DNA of 64,000 nt from Tolypothrix campylonemoides VB511288 (GCA_000828075.3 JXCB02000039.1:23073-87072), one strand, 5' to 3'. Counted from the first letter of the stretch, positions 34,755-43,920 are shown. Program-made: numbers and translations. Notes: generated from the letters alone by a model not told the origin.

Positions 34755-34861
34755 ACGGAGTGCCCGCCTCGCGATGGGCAAAGCCCCGCCTTTCCTGCGG
34801 AACGCTACGCGAACGGCGATGGCACGGAGTGCCCGCTTCGCGATGGGCAAAGCCCCGCCTT
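34755..34861 (+). repeat. Two 38-bp direct repeats, 69 bases apart
   Basis: ACGGAGTGCCCGCCTCGCGA… at 34755-34792 and the same with one C-to-T change at 34824-34861. They are GC-rich with palindromic parts and end in a HIP1 octamer (34863-34870). Dispersed-repeat DNA. Confidence 0.75.
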
Positions 34862-34994
34862 CGGCGATCGCATCCAAAGAAAGATTACCCAGAGAAAGAT
34901 TATAATGTGCCTCTGTTCGGTGATTATTTTCTGCTCATAAAGTTTGTTCTTGATTTTTTTAACCAACTATGCAACGATGTTACTATATTCAGAT

Positions 34995-35026
34995 ACTACT
35001 TTTAACCTACCAATTTACCGTACTTT
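34995..35026 (-). promoter_or_regulatory. Recurrent TACGGTAA motif, site E
   Basis: On the minus strand AAGTACGGTAAATTGGTAGG (core 35022 down to 35015). It forms an inverted pair with site D at 34500. About 190 bases upstream of the flavoprotein start. Confidence 0.5.
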
Positions 35027-35215
35027 AGATTGGAAAAATAAGAGTTTATCAAACAACTTTAGTCACAAGGTATAGGACGCAGTTTTCGTAATTTTTCATT
35101 ATCTTAACTTCGTTTGACAAGCGAGTGGCATTTTTGTGTTGTCGCTCATCTTGTGTGTTTGTTTGTACATAAGTTCTAAACTATTAAGTTCTAAATTGTT
35201 CAAGCGGAGCTTCTT

Positions 35216-36871
35216 ATGAGTAAGAATCTATTGTGGACAGGGGAAGTATCTACCACTGAATTTGAACCAAACTTGCTCTGTGATGTTCTAGTTATAGGGG
35301 GTGGACCAGCTGGCACTTGGGCGGCTTGGAGTGCGGCTTCCAAAGGTGCGAATGTCGTTCTTGTTGATAAAGGATATTGTGGTACGAGTGGCTGTGCAGC
35401 GGCATCGGGTAACGGTGTGTGGTACGTACCACCTGATGCGCAAGCGCGGGAAACGGCAATGGCTTCTCGGGAGAGTTTAGGAGGATTTTTAGCCAACCGC
35501 AACTGGATGCAACGGGTTCTAAATCAAACCTACGCCAATGTTAATTTGTTGGCTCAGTGGGGTTATCCTTTCCCAACAGACGACGAAGGTAAACCTTACA
35601 GGCGGAGCCTGCAAGGTCCAGAGTACATGCAGTTGATGCGAAAGCAAATTAAACGGGCGGGGGTAAAAATATTAGACCATAGTCCAGCTTTGCAACTGCT
35701 AGTGGATAGAGACCGAAGAGTTGCAGGTGCGACAGGAGTCAACCGCCAAACTGAAAACAAATGGCTTGTGCGTGCAGGCGCAGTCATCATTGCAACAGGT
35801 GGCTGTGCTTTCTTAAGCAAGGCACTTGGTTGCAATGTCCTCACAGGGGATGGTTATTTAATGGCAGCCGAAGCGGGTGCTGAGATGTCGGGGATGGAGT
35901 TTTCCAACGCTTACGGCATCTCTCCCGCCTTTTCTTCTGTAACCAAAACTCTGTTTTACAACTGGGCAACTTTCACTTACGAAGATGGTACACCTATTCC
36001 TGGAGCTGGCTCACAAAAAGGGCGTTCTGTCATTGCCAAAACCTTATTAACGCAGCCTGTTTACGCCATCTTGGATCAAGCTACGGAAGAAATGCGGACA
36101 CATATGCGAAAAGCACAACCCAACTTCTTCTTACCCTTTGATCGTGCAGGCATAGACCCCTTTACACAACGTTTTCCCGTCACCCTCCGCTTAGAGGGAA
36201 CTGTACGCGGTACAGGTGGCATCAGGATTGTCGATGATACTTGCGCTACTTCCGTACCAGGGTTATACGCTGCAGGCGATGCCGCCACGCGAGAACTTAT
36301 CTGTGGTGGATTCACGGGCGGAGGTAGTCACAATGCTGCTTGGGCATTATCTTCAGGTTACTGGGCGGGACAATCTGCGGCTGTTTATGCTCGTGATTTA
36401 GGCACACAAGCAAACCAACGAGGAGTCGAAGCTGTAGGTGAGGCAGGATTTACATCCAGTCATCAACATTCACCCAAAACCGTAAGCGTTGCTGGGCAGA
36501 ACACCATAGAAATCATTCAAGCCATCCAGGCAGAAGTTTTCCCCTACGATCGCAATTACTTCCGCACCGAAACAGGATTAACCGAATCATTACAGAGATT
36601 AAATCACCTCTGGCAAGAAATTCGCACAATTCAAGCAGATGATAACAACATTCTTCGTGTGCGAGAAGCCGCCGCAATGGTAGCTACATCTCGGTGGATG
36701 TATAACAGTGCCTTGGAACGTAAAGAAACTCGGGGAATGCACAAACATACAGACTATCCGGAACAGGATATTAATCAACAACATTATTTAATTAGTGGTG
36801 GTTTGGATCGTGTCTGGGTAAAAACTGCCCCTGTACAACAGACAAGAGTCAAAGTAGAAGTGGCAGCATGA
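35216..36871 (+). CDS. AprA/fumarate-reductase-like FAD-dependent oxidoreductase (copy 2)
   Basis: The 551-residue paralogue of 3407-5083 has the same order: CDVLVIGGGPAGTWAAWSAA at about residues 20-39, VDKGYCGTSGCAAASGNGVW, and VPGLYAAGDAATRELICGG. Long stretches such as AFLSKALGCNVLTGDGYLMA are the same in both copies. A good GGAG site precedes ATG 35216. The paralogues differ mainly at the N-terminus, in the linker after SYARQLG/VYARDLG, and at the C-terminus. Unlike copy 1 it does not overlap its ferredoxin gene but is followed after 113 bases containing heptamer repeats. Family knowledge suggests two-electron transfer between substrate, FAD and the ferredoxin. Substrate unknown. Confidence 0.9.
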   Translation: MSKNLLWTGEVSTTEFEPNLLCDVLVIGGGPAGTWAAWSAASKGANVVLVDKGYCGTSGCAAASGNGVWYVPPDAQARETAMASRESLGGFLANRNWMQRVLNQTYANVNLLAQWGYPFPTDDEGKPYRRSLQGPEYMQLMRKQIKRAGVKILDHSPALQLLVDRDRRVAGATGVNRQTENKWLVRAGAVIIATGGCAFLSKALGCNVLTGDGYLMAAEAGAEMSGMEFSNAYGISPAFSSVTKTLFYNWATFTYEDGTPIPGAGSQKGRSVIAKTLLTQPVYAILDQATEEMRTHMRKAQPNFFLPFDRAGIDPFTQRFPVTLRLEGTVRGTGGIRIVDDTCATSVPGLYAAGDAATRELICGGFTGGGSHNAAWALSSGYWAGQSAAVYARDLGTQANQRGVEAVGEAGFTSSHQHSPKTVSVAGQNTIEIIQAIQAEVFPYDRNYFRTETGLTESLQRLNHLWQEIRTIQADDNNILRVREAAAMVATSRWMYNSALERKETRGMHKHTDYPEQDINQQHYLISGGLDRVWVKTAPVQQTRVKVEVAA

Positions 36872-36933
36872 TGATCTCAAAATGAAAATGGGAAGATGTT
36901 CCTACTTTCCTTTGGGCGGGGTTTAAATCCCTG

Positions 36934-36968
36934 TCCCTAATCCCTAATCCCCAATCCCCAATCCCCAG
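36934..36968 (+). repeat. Tandem AATCCCC-type heptamers
   Basis: Roughly five degenerate units (CCCTAAT, CCCCAAT) separate the flavoprotein and ferredoxin genes. Short tandem heptamers are common in filamentous cyanobacteria. Confidence 0.7.
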
Positions 36969-36984
36969 TTCAAAACAACTTGAT

Positions 36985-37314
36985 ATGATTGAGTTAGTCA
37001 GTGAATCTCGCTGTATTCAATGCAATATCTGCGTTAACGTTTGCCCGACAAACGTCTTTGATAAAGTACCAGGCGCACTGCCCACCATTTCCAGACAAAA
37101 TGACTGTCAAACCTGCTTTATGTGCGAATTGTACTGTCCGGTAGATGCTCTGTACGTAGCACCACAAGTCGAACCGCTCGCAGAAGTAGACGAAAAATCT
37201 CTGACTGAAGCCGGACTCTTAGGAAGCTATCGCCAAAAGTTGGGATGGGGACGCGGACAAACTAACACAGCCCAAGAAGATTCGACTTACCAACTACTCA
37301 AATACTTCAAATAG
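36985..37314 (+). CDS. Ferredoxin-type protein with two [4Fe-4S] sites (copy 2)
   Basis: This 109-residue paralogue of 3081-3410 has identical length, the same MIELVSESRCI start, both cluster motifs (CIQCNICVNVCP, CQTCFMCELYCP) and the GLLGSYRQKLGWGRGQT tail. It differs mostly at the extreme C-terminus. The conserved tail outside the clusters suggests a specific docking surface for the flavoprotein. It is followed after 49 bases by a binding-protein gene. Confidence 0.9.
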   Translation: MIELVSESRCIQCNICVNVCPTNVFDKVPGALPTISRQNDCQTCFMCELYCPVDALYVAPQVEPLAEVDEKSLTEAGLLGSYRQKLGWGRGQTNTAQEDSTYQLLKYFK

Positions 37315-37363
37315 AACAATCATCCCTTTTGTTCTCTGTTTCTGGTGCGTACTCTCGTGCCTG

Positions 37364-38392
37364 ATGCGGTTCATTATGACTCATTCTACCCACTCAAAAC
37401 CTCTTTTCTCCACGCTAACCGCATTCCTGCTACTGTTCAGCACTGGCTCTAGTGACGGTCAAACTGTCTCCCAAGCAGGATCGCCCACCCAAAAACAACT
37501 AAACACCTCCACCCTGCGCTTGGGTATTATAAGTGTCAAAAGTACTAAAATCCCTACAGGACCGATTGGTTGGGCAATGAATCAAGGCAAATTTCTGCCA
37601 GAACTACAAAAACTGGGAATCAAAGAAGTGCAAACGGTTTCGTTTCCCAACGGTCCCAACTTGAATGAAGCCTTAGTAGCAGGCAAACTAGATGTAGGCA
37701 TTTATGGGGATACACCCGCCATAGTAGCTAGAGCAAACGGGGTTCCCACCCGCTTAATAAGTCAAGAACAAGTAGGAACAAACGCCTGGTTATTGGCAAA
37801 GAAAAACGGACCACGTTCTGTAGCGGAACTCAAAGGAAAAAAGGTAGCCACGTCAAAAGGGTCATATATGCACCGCTACTTGATGGGGTTATTGCAAAAG
37901 TCAGGCATTGCGGATCAAGTGACGGTAGTTCACCTGCTACCAAATGACGCCCAAGCCGCATTAGAACGGGGTGATGTGGCGGCGATCGCAGCATCGACAG
38001 GTACAGGTCCACTATTACAATCCAAAGGTTTTCCTGTCATTGATGAAGCTATCAAACATCCAGACTTACCAGGAACAAGTGTAACTGTCGTCACAGAAGC
38101 TTTCTTAGCAAAACATTCCGACTTGCCGCAAAAGTGGAATGAGATTAAACAAGCTGCTGTTAAAGATATCAAAGCAAAGCCAGAGGCATATTACAAGTTT
38201 CACGCGGAAGTATCAGGATATCCTGTTAATGTGGTGAAAGCTTCTTTCCCTATCCAACTGTTTCCAGAAGAACCAATTCCAGCGAAAGGATTACAATTGT
38301 TGCAAGGAACGAAGCAGTTTTTGATGTCTCAGAAATTAGCAAAGTCGGATTTTCAATTAACTGATTGGATTGTGGCGCAAAAACAAAAATAA
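37364..38392 (+). CDS. ABC transporter substrate-binding protein, divergent sulfonate/nitrate/taurine type
   Basis: The 342-residue protein has a hydrophobic leader but no lipobox (LLLFSTGSSDG), so it is probably soluble in the periplasm. The fold is that of the SsuA/TauA group: LRLGIISVKSTKIPTGPIGW, VQTVSFPNGPNLNEALVAGK, VGIYGDTPAIVARANG and LKGKKVATSKGSYMHRYL. It is clearly apart from the other binding proteins here, which share 'FAQGP…EAMN' and 'PPIFAQAAG'. It follows the flavoprotein/ferredoxin pair and precedes two dehydrogenases. Its ligand may differ from theirs. Confidence 0.83.
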   Translation: MRFIMTHSTHSKPLFSTLTAFLLLFSTGSSDGQTVSQAGSPTQKQLNTSTLRLGIISVKSTKIPTGPIGWAMNQGKFLPELQKLGIKEVQTVSFPNGPNLNEALVAGKLDVGIYGDTPAIVARANGVPTRLISQEQVGTNAWLLAKKNGPRSVAELKGKKVATSKGSYMHRYLMGLLQKSGIADQVTVVHLLPNDAQAALERGDVAAIAASTGTGPLLQSKGFPVIDEAIKHPDLPGTSVTVVTEAFLAKHSDLPQKWNEIKQAAVKDIKAKPEAYYKFHAEVSGYPVNVVKASFPIQLFPEEPIPAKGLQLLQGTKQFLMSQKLAKSDFQLTDWIVAQKQK

Positions 38393-38418
38393 ATCTGGCG
38401 TTGGTTTTATGAAAATTT

Positions 38419-39378
38419 ATGAAAATCATATTACCCATAGAAGTTGCTGACGCACTACTACCGCAATTGCCTTCTAATACAGCAGTTGTACGTGTGGATA
38501 GTGAAGGCAACCTAGACGGGGATATTAGTGATGCTGAGGTGTACTTTAGTTGGTATTTTCTCAAACCTACTACCTTACACAAAATCTTGACAACAGCGAC
38601 GCAACTGCGTTGGCATCATGCACCCAATGCTGGGGTCAATCATATTCTCACACCTACTTTCACACCTACTTATTTAGAACGCAATCTCATTCTTACCAAT
38701 AGCGCGGGAGTACACGGTATTCCTATCGCTGAATTTGTCATTGCTTTTATGCTGGCTCATGCTAAAAAATTACGTCAACTGTATACTTTTGCGGCAGAAC
38801 ATCACTGGCAAAGAGGTTTTCAAATCCAAGATTTGTGGGATGCAAAGCTGTTAATCATTGGTGCTGGCGGTATTGGGCGAGAAATTGCAGCCCGCGCCAA
38901 AGCCTTTGGAATGGAAATTTATGGAAGTCGTCGTCACCCGGAACCATTACCAAATTTTGACAAGGTAGTAGGTGCAAATGAATGGCGTTCGCTTCTTAGC
39001 GAAGTAGACTATGTTGTCATTGCCACACCTTTGACAAAGGAAACTAAGGGAATGATTGATGCAGAAGCCCTACGGCTAATGCGTCCCAATGCTTACCTAA
39101 TCAATATTGCTCGTGGTGCAATTGTGGATGAATCTGCACTCGTGAAGGCATTGCAAGAAGGTTGGATTGCAGGTGCTGCTTTAGACACAGTATTCACTGA
39201 ACCGCTGCCGTCAGAAAGTCCATTGTGGTTGTTACCAAACATTTTTATCACACCTCATTGTTCTGCTCATTCCTCAAGGGTAAAAGAGCGTACTCTAGCC
39301 CTATTTCTCAATAATTTAACAAGCTACCGTGATGGCAAGCCTCTAAGAAATGTCGTTGATATAAATGCTGGTTATTAA
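38419..39378 (+). CDS. D-isomer-specific 2-hydroxyacid dehydrogenase (tandem copy 1)
   Basis: The 319-residue enzyme has a Rossmann motif, LLIIGAGGIGREIA (about residues 144-157). Catalytic residues are the Arg in INIARGAIVDE, the Glu in FTEPLPSESPLW and the His in ITPHCSAHS. Members interconvert 2-oxoacids and D-2-hydroxyacids with NAD(P)H. The N-terminus, IEVADALLPQLPSNTAVVRVD, is shared with the next gene. A sulfur-bearing hydroxy acid such as sulfolactate would suit the context but is inference only. Confidence 0.87.
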   Translation: MKIILPIEVADALLPQLPSNTAVVRVDSEGNLDGDISDAEVYFSWYFLKPTTLHKILTTATQLRWHHAPNAGVNHILTPTFTPTYLERNLILTNSAGVHGIPIAEFVIAFMLAHAKKLRQLYTFAAEHHWQRGFQIQDLWDAKLLIIGAGGIGREIAARAKAFGMEIYGSRRHPEPLPNFDKVVGANEWRSLLSEVDYVVIATPLTKETKGMIDAEALRLMRPNAYLINIARGAIVDESALVKALQEGWIAGAALDTVFTEPLPSESPLWLLPNIFITPHCSAHSSRVKERTLALFLNNLTSYRDGKPLRNVVDINAGY

Positions 39379-39535
39379 CAGTTACCAGTGACCAGTTATC
39401 AGTTATCAGTTTCATCCGCAGCGTTTAAGTCCCCCACCATACGCCTGATCACTGGTCAGTGTGTACTGTTCACTGATTGAATCAATATTTTACTTTTCAT
39501 TGTTAAATTTTATATAAATATCTTGCATAACTAGT

Positions 39536-40483
39536 ATGAAACTCATTCTACCAGTAGAACTGGCTGCGAAAATCGAGCCGCTTTTACCACCAGATATTAC
39601 ATTTGTACGTGTAGATAGTGAAGGTAATTTTGAAGGCGATCCACAGGATGCTGAAGTTTACCTCAACGGGTTTAAGTTAAAAAATACAACTCTCCATAAA
39701 GTATTAGCAGCTTCCCCTAAAATTCGTTGGCAGCATACACCAAGTTCTGGTGTGAATCACATTCTCACACCCATTTTTTTAGAACACGATATACTTCTGA
39801 CTAACGGATCGGGAGTTCATGCCATTCCCATGGCGGAATTTGTAATTACTTTCCTGCTTTATCACGCCAAAAATGTCCAGAAATTGCACTCTTTACAAGC
39901 TGATCACCATTGGATCAAGTGGTTAGAGCTAGAAGAGTTATACAATAAGACTTTACTGATTATTGGTACGGGAAATATTGGTCAAGAAATTGCCATTCGT
40001 GCTAAAGCCTTTGGCATGAATGTTTTTGGTAGTCGTCGCCACCCAGAACCATTACCAAATTTTGACAAAATAGTGGGTGCGGATGAATGGCGATCGCTTC
40101 TTCCAGAGGCTGACTATGTAGTTATTGCCACACCTCTGACACCTCAAACTAGAGGCTTAATTGATGCAGAGGCATTGCGGTTGATGCGTCCGAGTGCCTA
40201 CCTAATCAATATTGCTCGTGGTGCGATCGTCGATGAAAATGCCTTACTCACTGCTCTACGTGAGGGTTGGATTGCTGGTGCTGGATTAGACACTTTTGCT
40301 GTGGAACCATTACCCCCGGAAAGTCCTTTTTGGTCTTTACCGAACGTATTTATCACCCCTCACTGTTCAGGACTGACACCACAACTTTACGATCGCATCG
40401 TGGCGTTATTTCTTGATAATTTAACACGCTATCGTAAAGGCTTGCCTTTGCGTAATATCGTAGATAAAAACACTGGCTACTAA
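39536..40483 (+). CDS. D-isomer-specific 2-hydroxyacid dehydrogenase (tandem copy 2)
   Basis: The 315-residue paralogue of the preceding gene is separated by 157 bases of repeat-like DNA. The Rossmann motif is LLIIGTGNIGQEIA; the Arg (INIARGAIVDE), Glu (AVEPLPPESPFW) and His (ITPHCSGLT) are kept. Identical blocks such as GSRRHPEPLPNFDK show a recent duplication. Divergence is greater in the N-terminal substrate domain (HHWIKWLELEELYN versus HHWQRGFQIQDLWD), so the two may prefer different substrates. It ends 20 bases before the MFS gene. Confidence 0.87.
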   Translation: MKLILPVELAAKIEPLLPPDITFVRVDSEGNFEGDPQDAEVYLNGFKLKNTTLHKVLAASPKIRWQHTPSSGVNHILTPIFLEHDILLTNGSGVHAIPMAEFVITFLLYHAKNVQKLHSLQADHHWIKWLELEELYNKTLLIIGTGNIGQEIAIRAKAFGMNVFGSRRHPEPLPNFDKIVGADEWRSLLPEADYVVIATPLTPQTRGLIDAEALRLMRPSAYLINIARGAIVDENALLTALREGWIAGAGLDTFAVEPLPPESPFWSLPNVFITPHCSGLTPQLYDRIVALFLDNLTRYRKGLPLRNIVDKNTGY

Positions 40484-40503
40484 AATCTACAAATTTACCA
40501 ACC

Positions 40504-41754
40504 TTGATGTCTGATCAACGCCACGATCCCTATGCTGCATGGCGCTACCGTAATTATACTTTATTTGCCATTGCCCGTAATCTTTTAATGTTGGGTTCCC
40601 AGATGCAAAGTGTCGCTATTGGATGGGAACTCTACGAACGCACAAGTTCAGCCCTGATCTTAGGTGGAGTGGGTTTAGTACAGGTTATTCCAGTCATTTT
40701 ATTGACATTACCTGCTGGTCATGTTGCAGATCAATGGAACCGTCAGCGGATCGTATTCTTAACTGACTTGATGCTTGCTTTGTGCTCGTTTGGTTTAGCA
40801 GTACTATCCTACACCCACGGCTCTATTTTCCTCGTCTATACCTGTCTGTTTTTAGGTGGTGTAGCCAAAGCTTTTAACAGCCCAGCCAGCAATGCTTGGC
40901 TACCCCAACTCATTCCTTTAGAAGTATTTAGTAATGCAGCAACTTGGAATAGTAGCGCTTTCCAACTAGCCGCAGTACTTGGTCCTGCATTAGGTGGCTG
41001 GATGATCGCGGTACAAAAAAGTGCCACTAGGGTTTATGTTATTGATGGGGCACTGATCATGATCTGTACGGGTTTAATTGCCGCTATTTATTACAACAAA
41101 ACTGTACGTGTGTCAACTAAAACACCCTCTTTAAAAACCTTAGTTGCCGGAATGAATTTTGTTTGGCACAACAAAGTCATTTTTGGTGCGATCGCTCTCG
41201 ATATGTTTGCAGTCTTGTTAGGTGGTGCTACGGCATTATTACCCATCTTTGCTAAAGACATTTTGCAAGTCGGTCCTACTGGGTTGGGATGGTTACGCGC
41301 TGCACCAGCAATTGGTGCATTGGTGATGGCTGTCACCTTGGCGCATCTGCCACCGATGAAAAGAGCGGGGAAAGCCCTAATATGGTCAGTCATCGCTTTT
41401 GGTGCAGTGACGATTATCTTTGGCTTATCGCGTTCCTTCGAGTTATCCCTAGTTATGTTGGCATTAAGTGGAGCTTTTGACAACATTAGCGTCGTCATCC
41501 GTCATACACTGGTGCAAGTGCGTACTCCAGATGAACTGCGCGGTCGTGTTTCTGCTGTCAACAGCGTATTTATTGGTACATCCAACGAGTTAGGCAGCTT
41601 TGAATCTGGTTTAGCAGCAGCATTATTTGGACCGACTCTTGCTGTGGTAGGCGGCGGAATTGGCACGATTCTAGTTGTGTTAGTTATTGCCTTGCTGTTA
41701 CCGGAACTACGCCGACTAGGACCGCTGCATTCTGTGGAAAAGGTTAATATATAG
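40504..41754 (+). CDS. MFS exporter (EntS/DUF894-like)
   Basis: The 416-residue protein has about 12 transmembrane segments. The N-terminus (YRNYTLFAIARNLLMLGSQM, AIGWELYERTSS) and VRTPDELRGRVSAVNSVFIG late in the sequence are signatures of the enterobactin-exporter-like MFS group. The loop LPAGHVADQWNRQRIV carries the 2-3 motif. Cargo is unknown; placed after the dehydrogenases it could export a hydroxy acid or a sulfonate remnant. Confidence 0.83.
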   Translation: MMSDQRHDPYAAWRYRNYTLFAIARNLLMLGSQMQSVAIGWELYERTSSALILGGVGLVQVIPVILLTLPAGHVADQWNRQRIVFLTDLMLALCSFGLAVLSYTHGSIFLVYTCLFLGGVAKAFNSPASNAWLPQLIPLEVFSNAATWNSSAFQLAAVLGPALGGWMIAVQKSATRVYVIDGALIMICTGLIAAIYYNKTVRVSTKTPSLKTLVAGMNFVWHNKVIFGAIALDMFAVLLGGATALLPIFAKDILQVGPTGLGWLRAAPAIGALVMAVTLAHLPPMKRAGKALIWSVIAFGAVTIIFGLSRSFELSLVMLALSGAFDNISVVIRHTLVQVRTPDELRGRVSAVNSVFIGTSNELGSFESGLAAALFGPTLAVVGGGIGTILVVLVIALLLPELRRLGPLHSVEKVNI

Positions 41755-41862
41755 TGCTCTTAAAGCAAAAAGAGCCTGCCAATTATATTCCCAGTCTCTG
41801 ACTGGGAACAAGGGAAACCATTCTCTTGCTTTTTCTCTTCATTTGTGAAATAGTTATATACT

Positions 41863-41876
41863 AATACTACGGTATT
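41863..41876 (+). promoter_or_regulatory. Small palindrome AATACTACGGTATT
   Basis: AATAC and GTATT flank TACG, about 85 bases before the monooxygenase start at 41960. AATACTAC also forms the inverted pair at 8310/8352, so it may be a shared control element. Weak evidence. Confidence 0.3.
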
Positions 41877-41959
41877 TCAATCAAAAAATAGTAAATTAAA
41901 TTTATTAGTTTAAGCGCCCAGACTTCGGAAAACTTTGTTTTCAAGCAACCATAGAAGTT

Positions 41960-43009
41960 ATGTCTCAACCACGTTACGGGATTTGGATTCCCGTTTACGG
42001 CAATTGTGGCGCGATGAACCATCCACTTGAACCTCGTGACGCAAGCTACTTAAGAGCAAAGACACTCATCCAGCTAGCAGAAGAGTGCGGGTTTACGACT
42101 ACTCTCATCGCTGAACACATCATCAATCCAAGGAATCAAGAATTTGAGCAGTTAGAGACTTGGACAACAGCAGCAGCCCTGGCTGAAGCAACTAAATCGA
42201 TTGAAATCATCGCTGCTGTAAAGCCTTTGCTGTTTCATCCAGTTGTGCTAGCCAAGATGGCATTAGGCATTGATGCCATCAGCGGCGGGCGTTTTGCCGT
42301 TAACGTCGTTAGCGCGTGGTTTATGCCGGAACTACAAAAGTCCGGCATACCTTTCCTACCCCACGATGAGCGCTACCGCTATTCTCAAGAGTGGATTAAG
42401 GTGGTTAAAGCGCTGTGGAGTGGAGAACGGGTCAATTTTCAAGGAAAATACTTTGCAATCAATGATTTGTGTTTGCGTCCGCGTTCAGTAGCACAACCGC
42501 ATCCCCGCGTGTATGTGGGTGGTGAGTCAGAAGCAGCCAAAGAGTTAGCAGCACTAGAAGCAGATGTATTTTTTCTGAATGGTCGTCCTTTGGATGTCGT
42601 CAAGGAAGCGATCGCCTCCCTGAGAAACCGGACACGCACACAATCCAAACCGCTACGCTTTGCGCTGTCAGCTTTTGTGATTGCCCGATCAACTGACGCA
42701 CAAGCACAGGCAGAATATGAATATTTGCTAGAACTCACCAAACAAGACGACAGAAGCGAACTCTTAAAAGGTGTTGAACCGGAAGTGGTGATGTTCAAAA
42801 ATATGGCGAAATATCCTGGTGTGGGGAGTAACGGCGGTACAGCAGCAGGCTTAGTTGGCAGCTATGACACTGTAGCTGCACGGATAGCTAATTTTCTAGG
42901 AGTAGGCATTGATACTTTTATGCTGCAATTTCAACCTTTTCCTACGGAGATGAAACGCTTCTCCCAAGAGGTGATGCCGCGAGTGCGCTCACTAGAACTT
43001 GTAACTTGA
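41960..43009 (+). CDS. LLM-class flavin-dependent monooxygenase (SsuD/SfnG-like)
   Basis: The 349-residue protein has the bacterial luciferase-like TIM barrel: YGIWIPVYGNCGAMNHPLEP at strand 1, TTLIAEHIINPRN, IEIIAAVKPLLFHPVVLAKM, FAVNVVSAWFMPEL and HDERYRYSQEWIKVVKALW. These features are shared with alkanesulfonate and dimethylsulfone monooxygenases, which use FMNH2 and O2 to break a C-S bond and release sulfite or sulfinate. A separate reductase must supply FMNH2. The gene leads a run of sulfur genes and is followed 59 bases later by a ferritin-like protein. Confidence 0.85.
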   Translation: MSQPRYGIWIPVYGNCGAMNHPLEPRDASYLRAKTLIQLAEECGFTTTLIAEHIINPRNQEFEQLETWTTAAALAEATKSIEIIAAVKPLLFHPVVLAKMALGIDAISGGRFAVNVVSAWFMPELQKSGIPFLPHDERYRYSQEWIKVVKALWSGERVNFQGKYFAINDLCLRPRSVAQPHPRVYVGGESEAAKELAALEADVFFLNGRPLDVVKEAIASLRNRTRTQSKPLRFALSAFVIARSTDAQAQAEYEYLLELTKQDDRSELLKGVEPEVVMFKNMAKYPGVGSNGGTAAGLVGSYDTVAARIANFLGVGIDTFMLQFQPFPTEMKRFSQEVMPRVRSLELVT

Positions 43010-43068
43010 CACCAAACAACAGTAGCATTTTTGACTCTCATTTTTGATTCTCATTAGTGAAGGCTTAT

Positions 43069-43884
43069 ATGACTGCAACCTTGACTCGTCCGACGTGGAC
43101 ACCTGAGTTGGAAATTGAAATTATCGACAAACTCATTGCTCGGTATGCTCCTCACTTTCCCACAACTCGCGCTGCAACACCACGACAACCTATCACCGAA
43201 GAAGAAATAGAGAATTTCTGCCACTTCCGTATTGGTGGTGCAGCTCACGACTTGTATATAGTGCAAGTTTGTGGTAGGGTCATAGACCAAATTCCTGACC
43301 CAGAACTGCAACTATTTTTGAGCCGCCAAATTGGCGATGATGGCGCACACGCTCAACATACCCGTCAGCGAGTGTGGGAATTAACAGGACACGATCCCAT
43401 CGCCCAGATACAGCAGAGGGTGCAAAAGCACTGGGACTTTATGGGAGACTTGCCTCATCGTAACTGGTTAGGGTTCATGGCGTTTGAGTTGCACTATGAA
43501 CTGCATATCGTTGCTCAGTTGATTTTGAATAGCCGCACAACAAAAATCAACGACCCAGAAACAGGGAAATTTGGTGTTGAGAAAATTCTCCCTGATGAAG
43601 CATACCACCGTTTGGGGGTGTTAGCTTGGTGGCAACGTAAGTATGAGCAAGCATCACCTACACAGAAACAGGAAATCGCAGCACAACTCCTTGAACTGGA
43701 CGAAGAAGGACAGCGGCGACGCAATGCTTACCTCAACGAGTATTGGGGAATTATTCACCGCGCCACGGGTGCAGAAATTGAAGGATTACCAGTGATTTAC
43801 GATGCATGGCGGCGAGAGGTGCTTGCTTACTTTTTGGACATCCCGGTTTCTCAACTTCCCAAGTTAGTGAGCGTTAGCGAGTAG
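43069..43884 (+). CDS. Ferritin-like, probable diiron protein of unknown function
   Basis: The 271-residue, mainly helical protein carries several candidate metal-binding motifs: RQIGDDGAHAQHTRQ (His94, His97), FELHYELHIVAQL (Glu140, His142, Glu144, His146) and DEAYHRLGVL (Glu177-x-x-His180). E-x-x-H pairs on successive helices are the hallmark of ferritin-like diiron oxidases and oxygenases. I do not recognise a named family. ATG 43069 has GAAGG seven bases upstream; a GTG at 43057 is less likely. It sits between two flavin monooxygenases and is followed by a strong terminator, so it may be an oxygenase or aldehyde-handling partner in sulfone or sulfonate breakdown. Confidence 0.7.
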   Translation: MTATLTRPTWTPELEIEIIDKLIARYAPHFPTTRAATPRQPITEEEIENFCHFRIGGAAHDLYIVQVCGRVIDQIPDPELQLFLSRQIGDDGAHAQHTRQRVWELTGHDPIAQIQQRVQKHWDFMGDLPHRNWLGFMAFELHYELHIVAQLILNSRTTKINDPETGKFGVEKILPDEAYHRLGVLAWWQRKYEQASPTQKQEIAAQLLELDEEGQRRRNAYLNEYWGIIHRATGAEIEGLPVIYDAWRREVLAYFLDIPVSQLPKLVSVSE

Positions 43885-43920
43885 AAAAATTTAGAAAACG
43901 TGTTCTCTTCTCCTCTTTCA

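Larger units (their letters stand above)
34297..35215. other. Long divergent intergenic region with repeats and two motif sites
   Basis: No gene is seen between the porin (minus strand) and the second flavoprotein (plus strand). It holds a GC-rich repeat patch at 34375-34445, motif site D (34500, plus), a pair of 38-bp direct repeats (34755-34861) and motif site E (35022, minus). Both divergent operons must take their promoters from here. Confidence 0.6.

Noticed and set aside
36934-36968. CRISPR-like tandem repeat
   Set aside because: Units are seven bases without spacers; ordinary cyanobacterial heptamer repeats. The same holds for 53838-53868.
37364-38392. Nitrate-binding protein (NrtA)
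   Set aside because: It has no lipobox and no linked nitrate genes; the sulfur context and SsuA/TauA-like motifs fit better.
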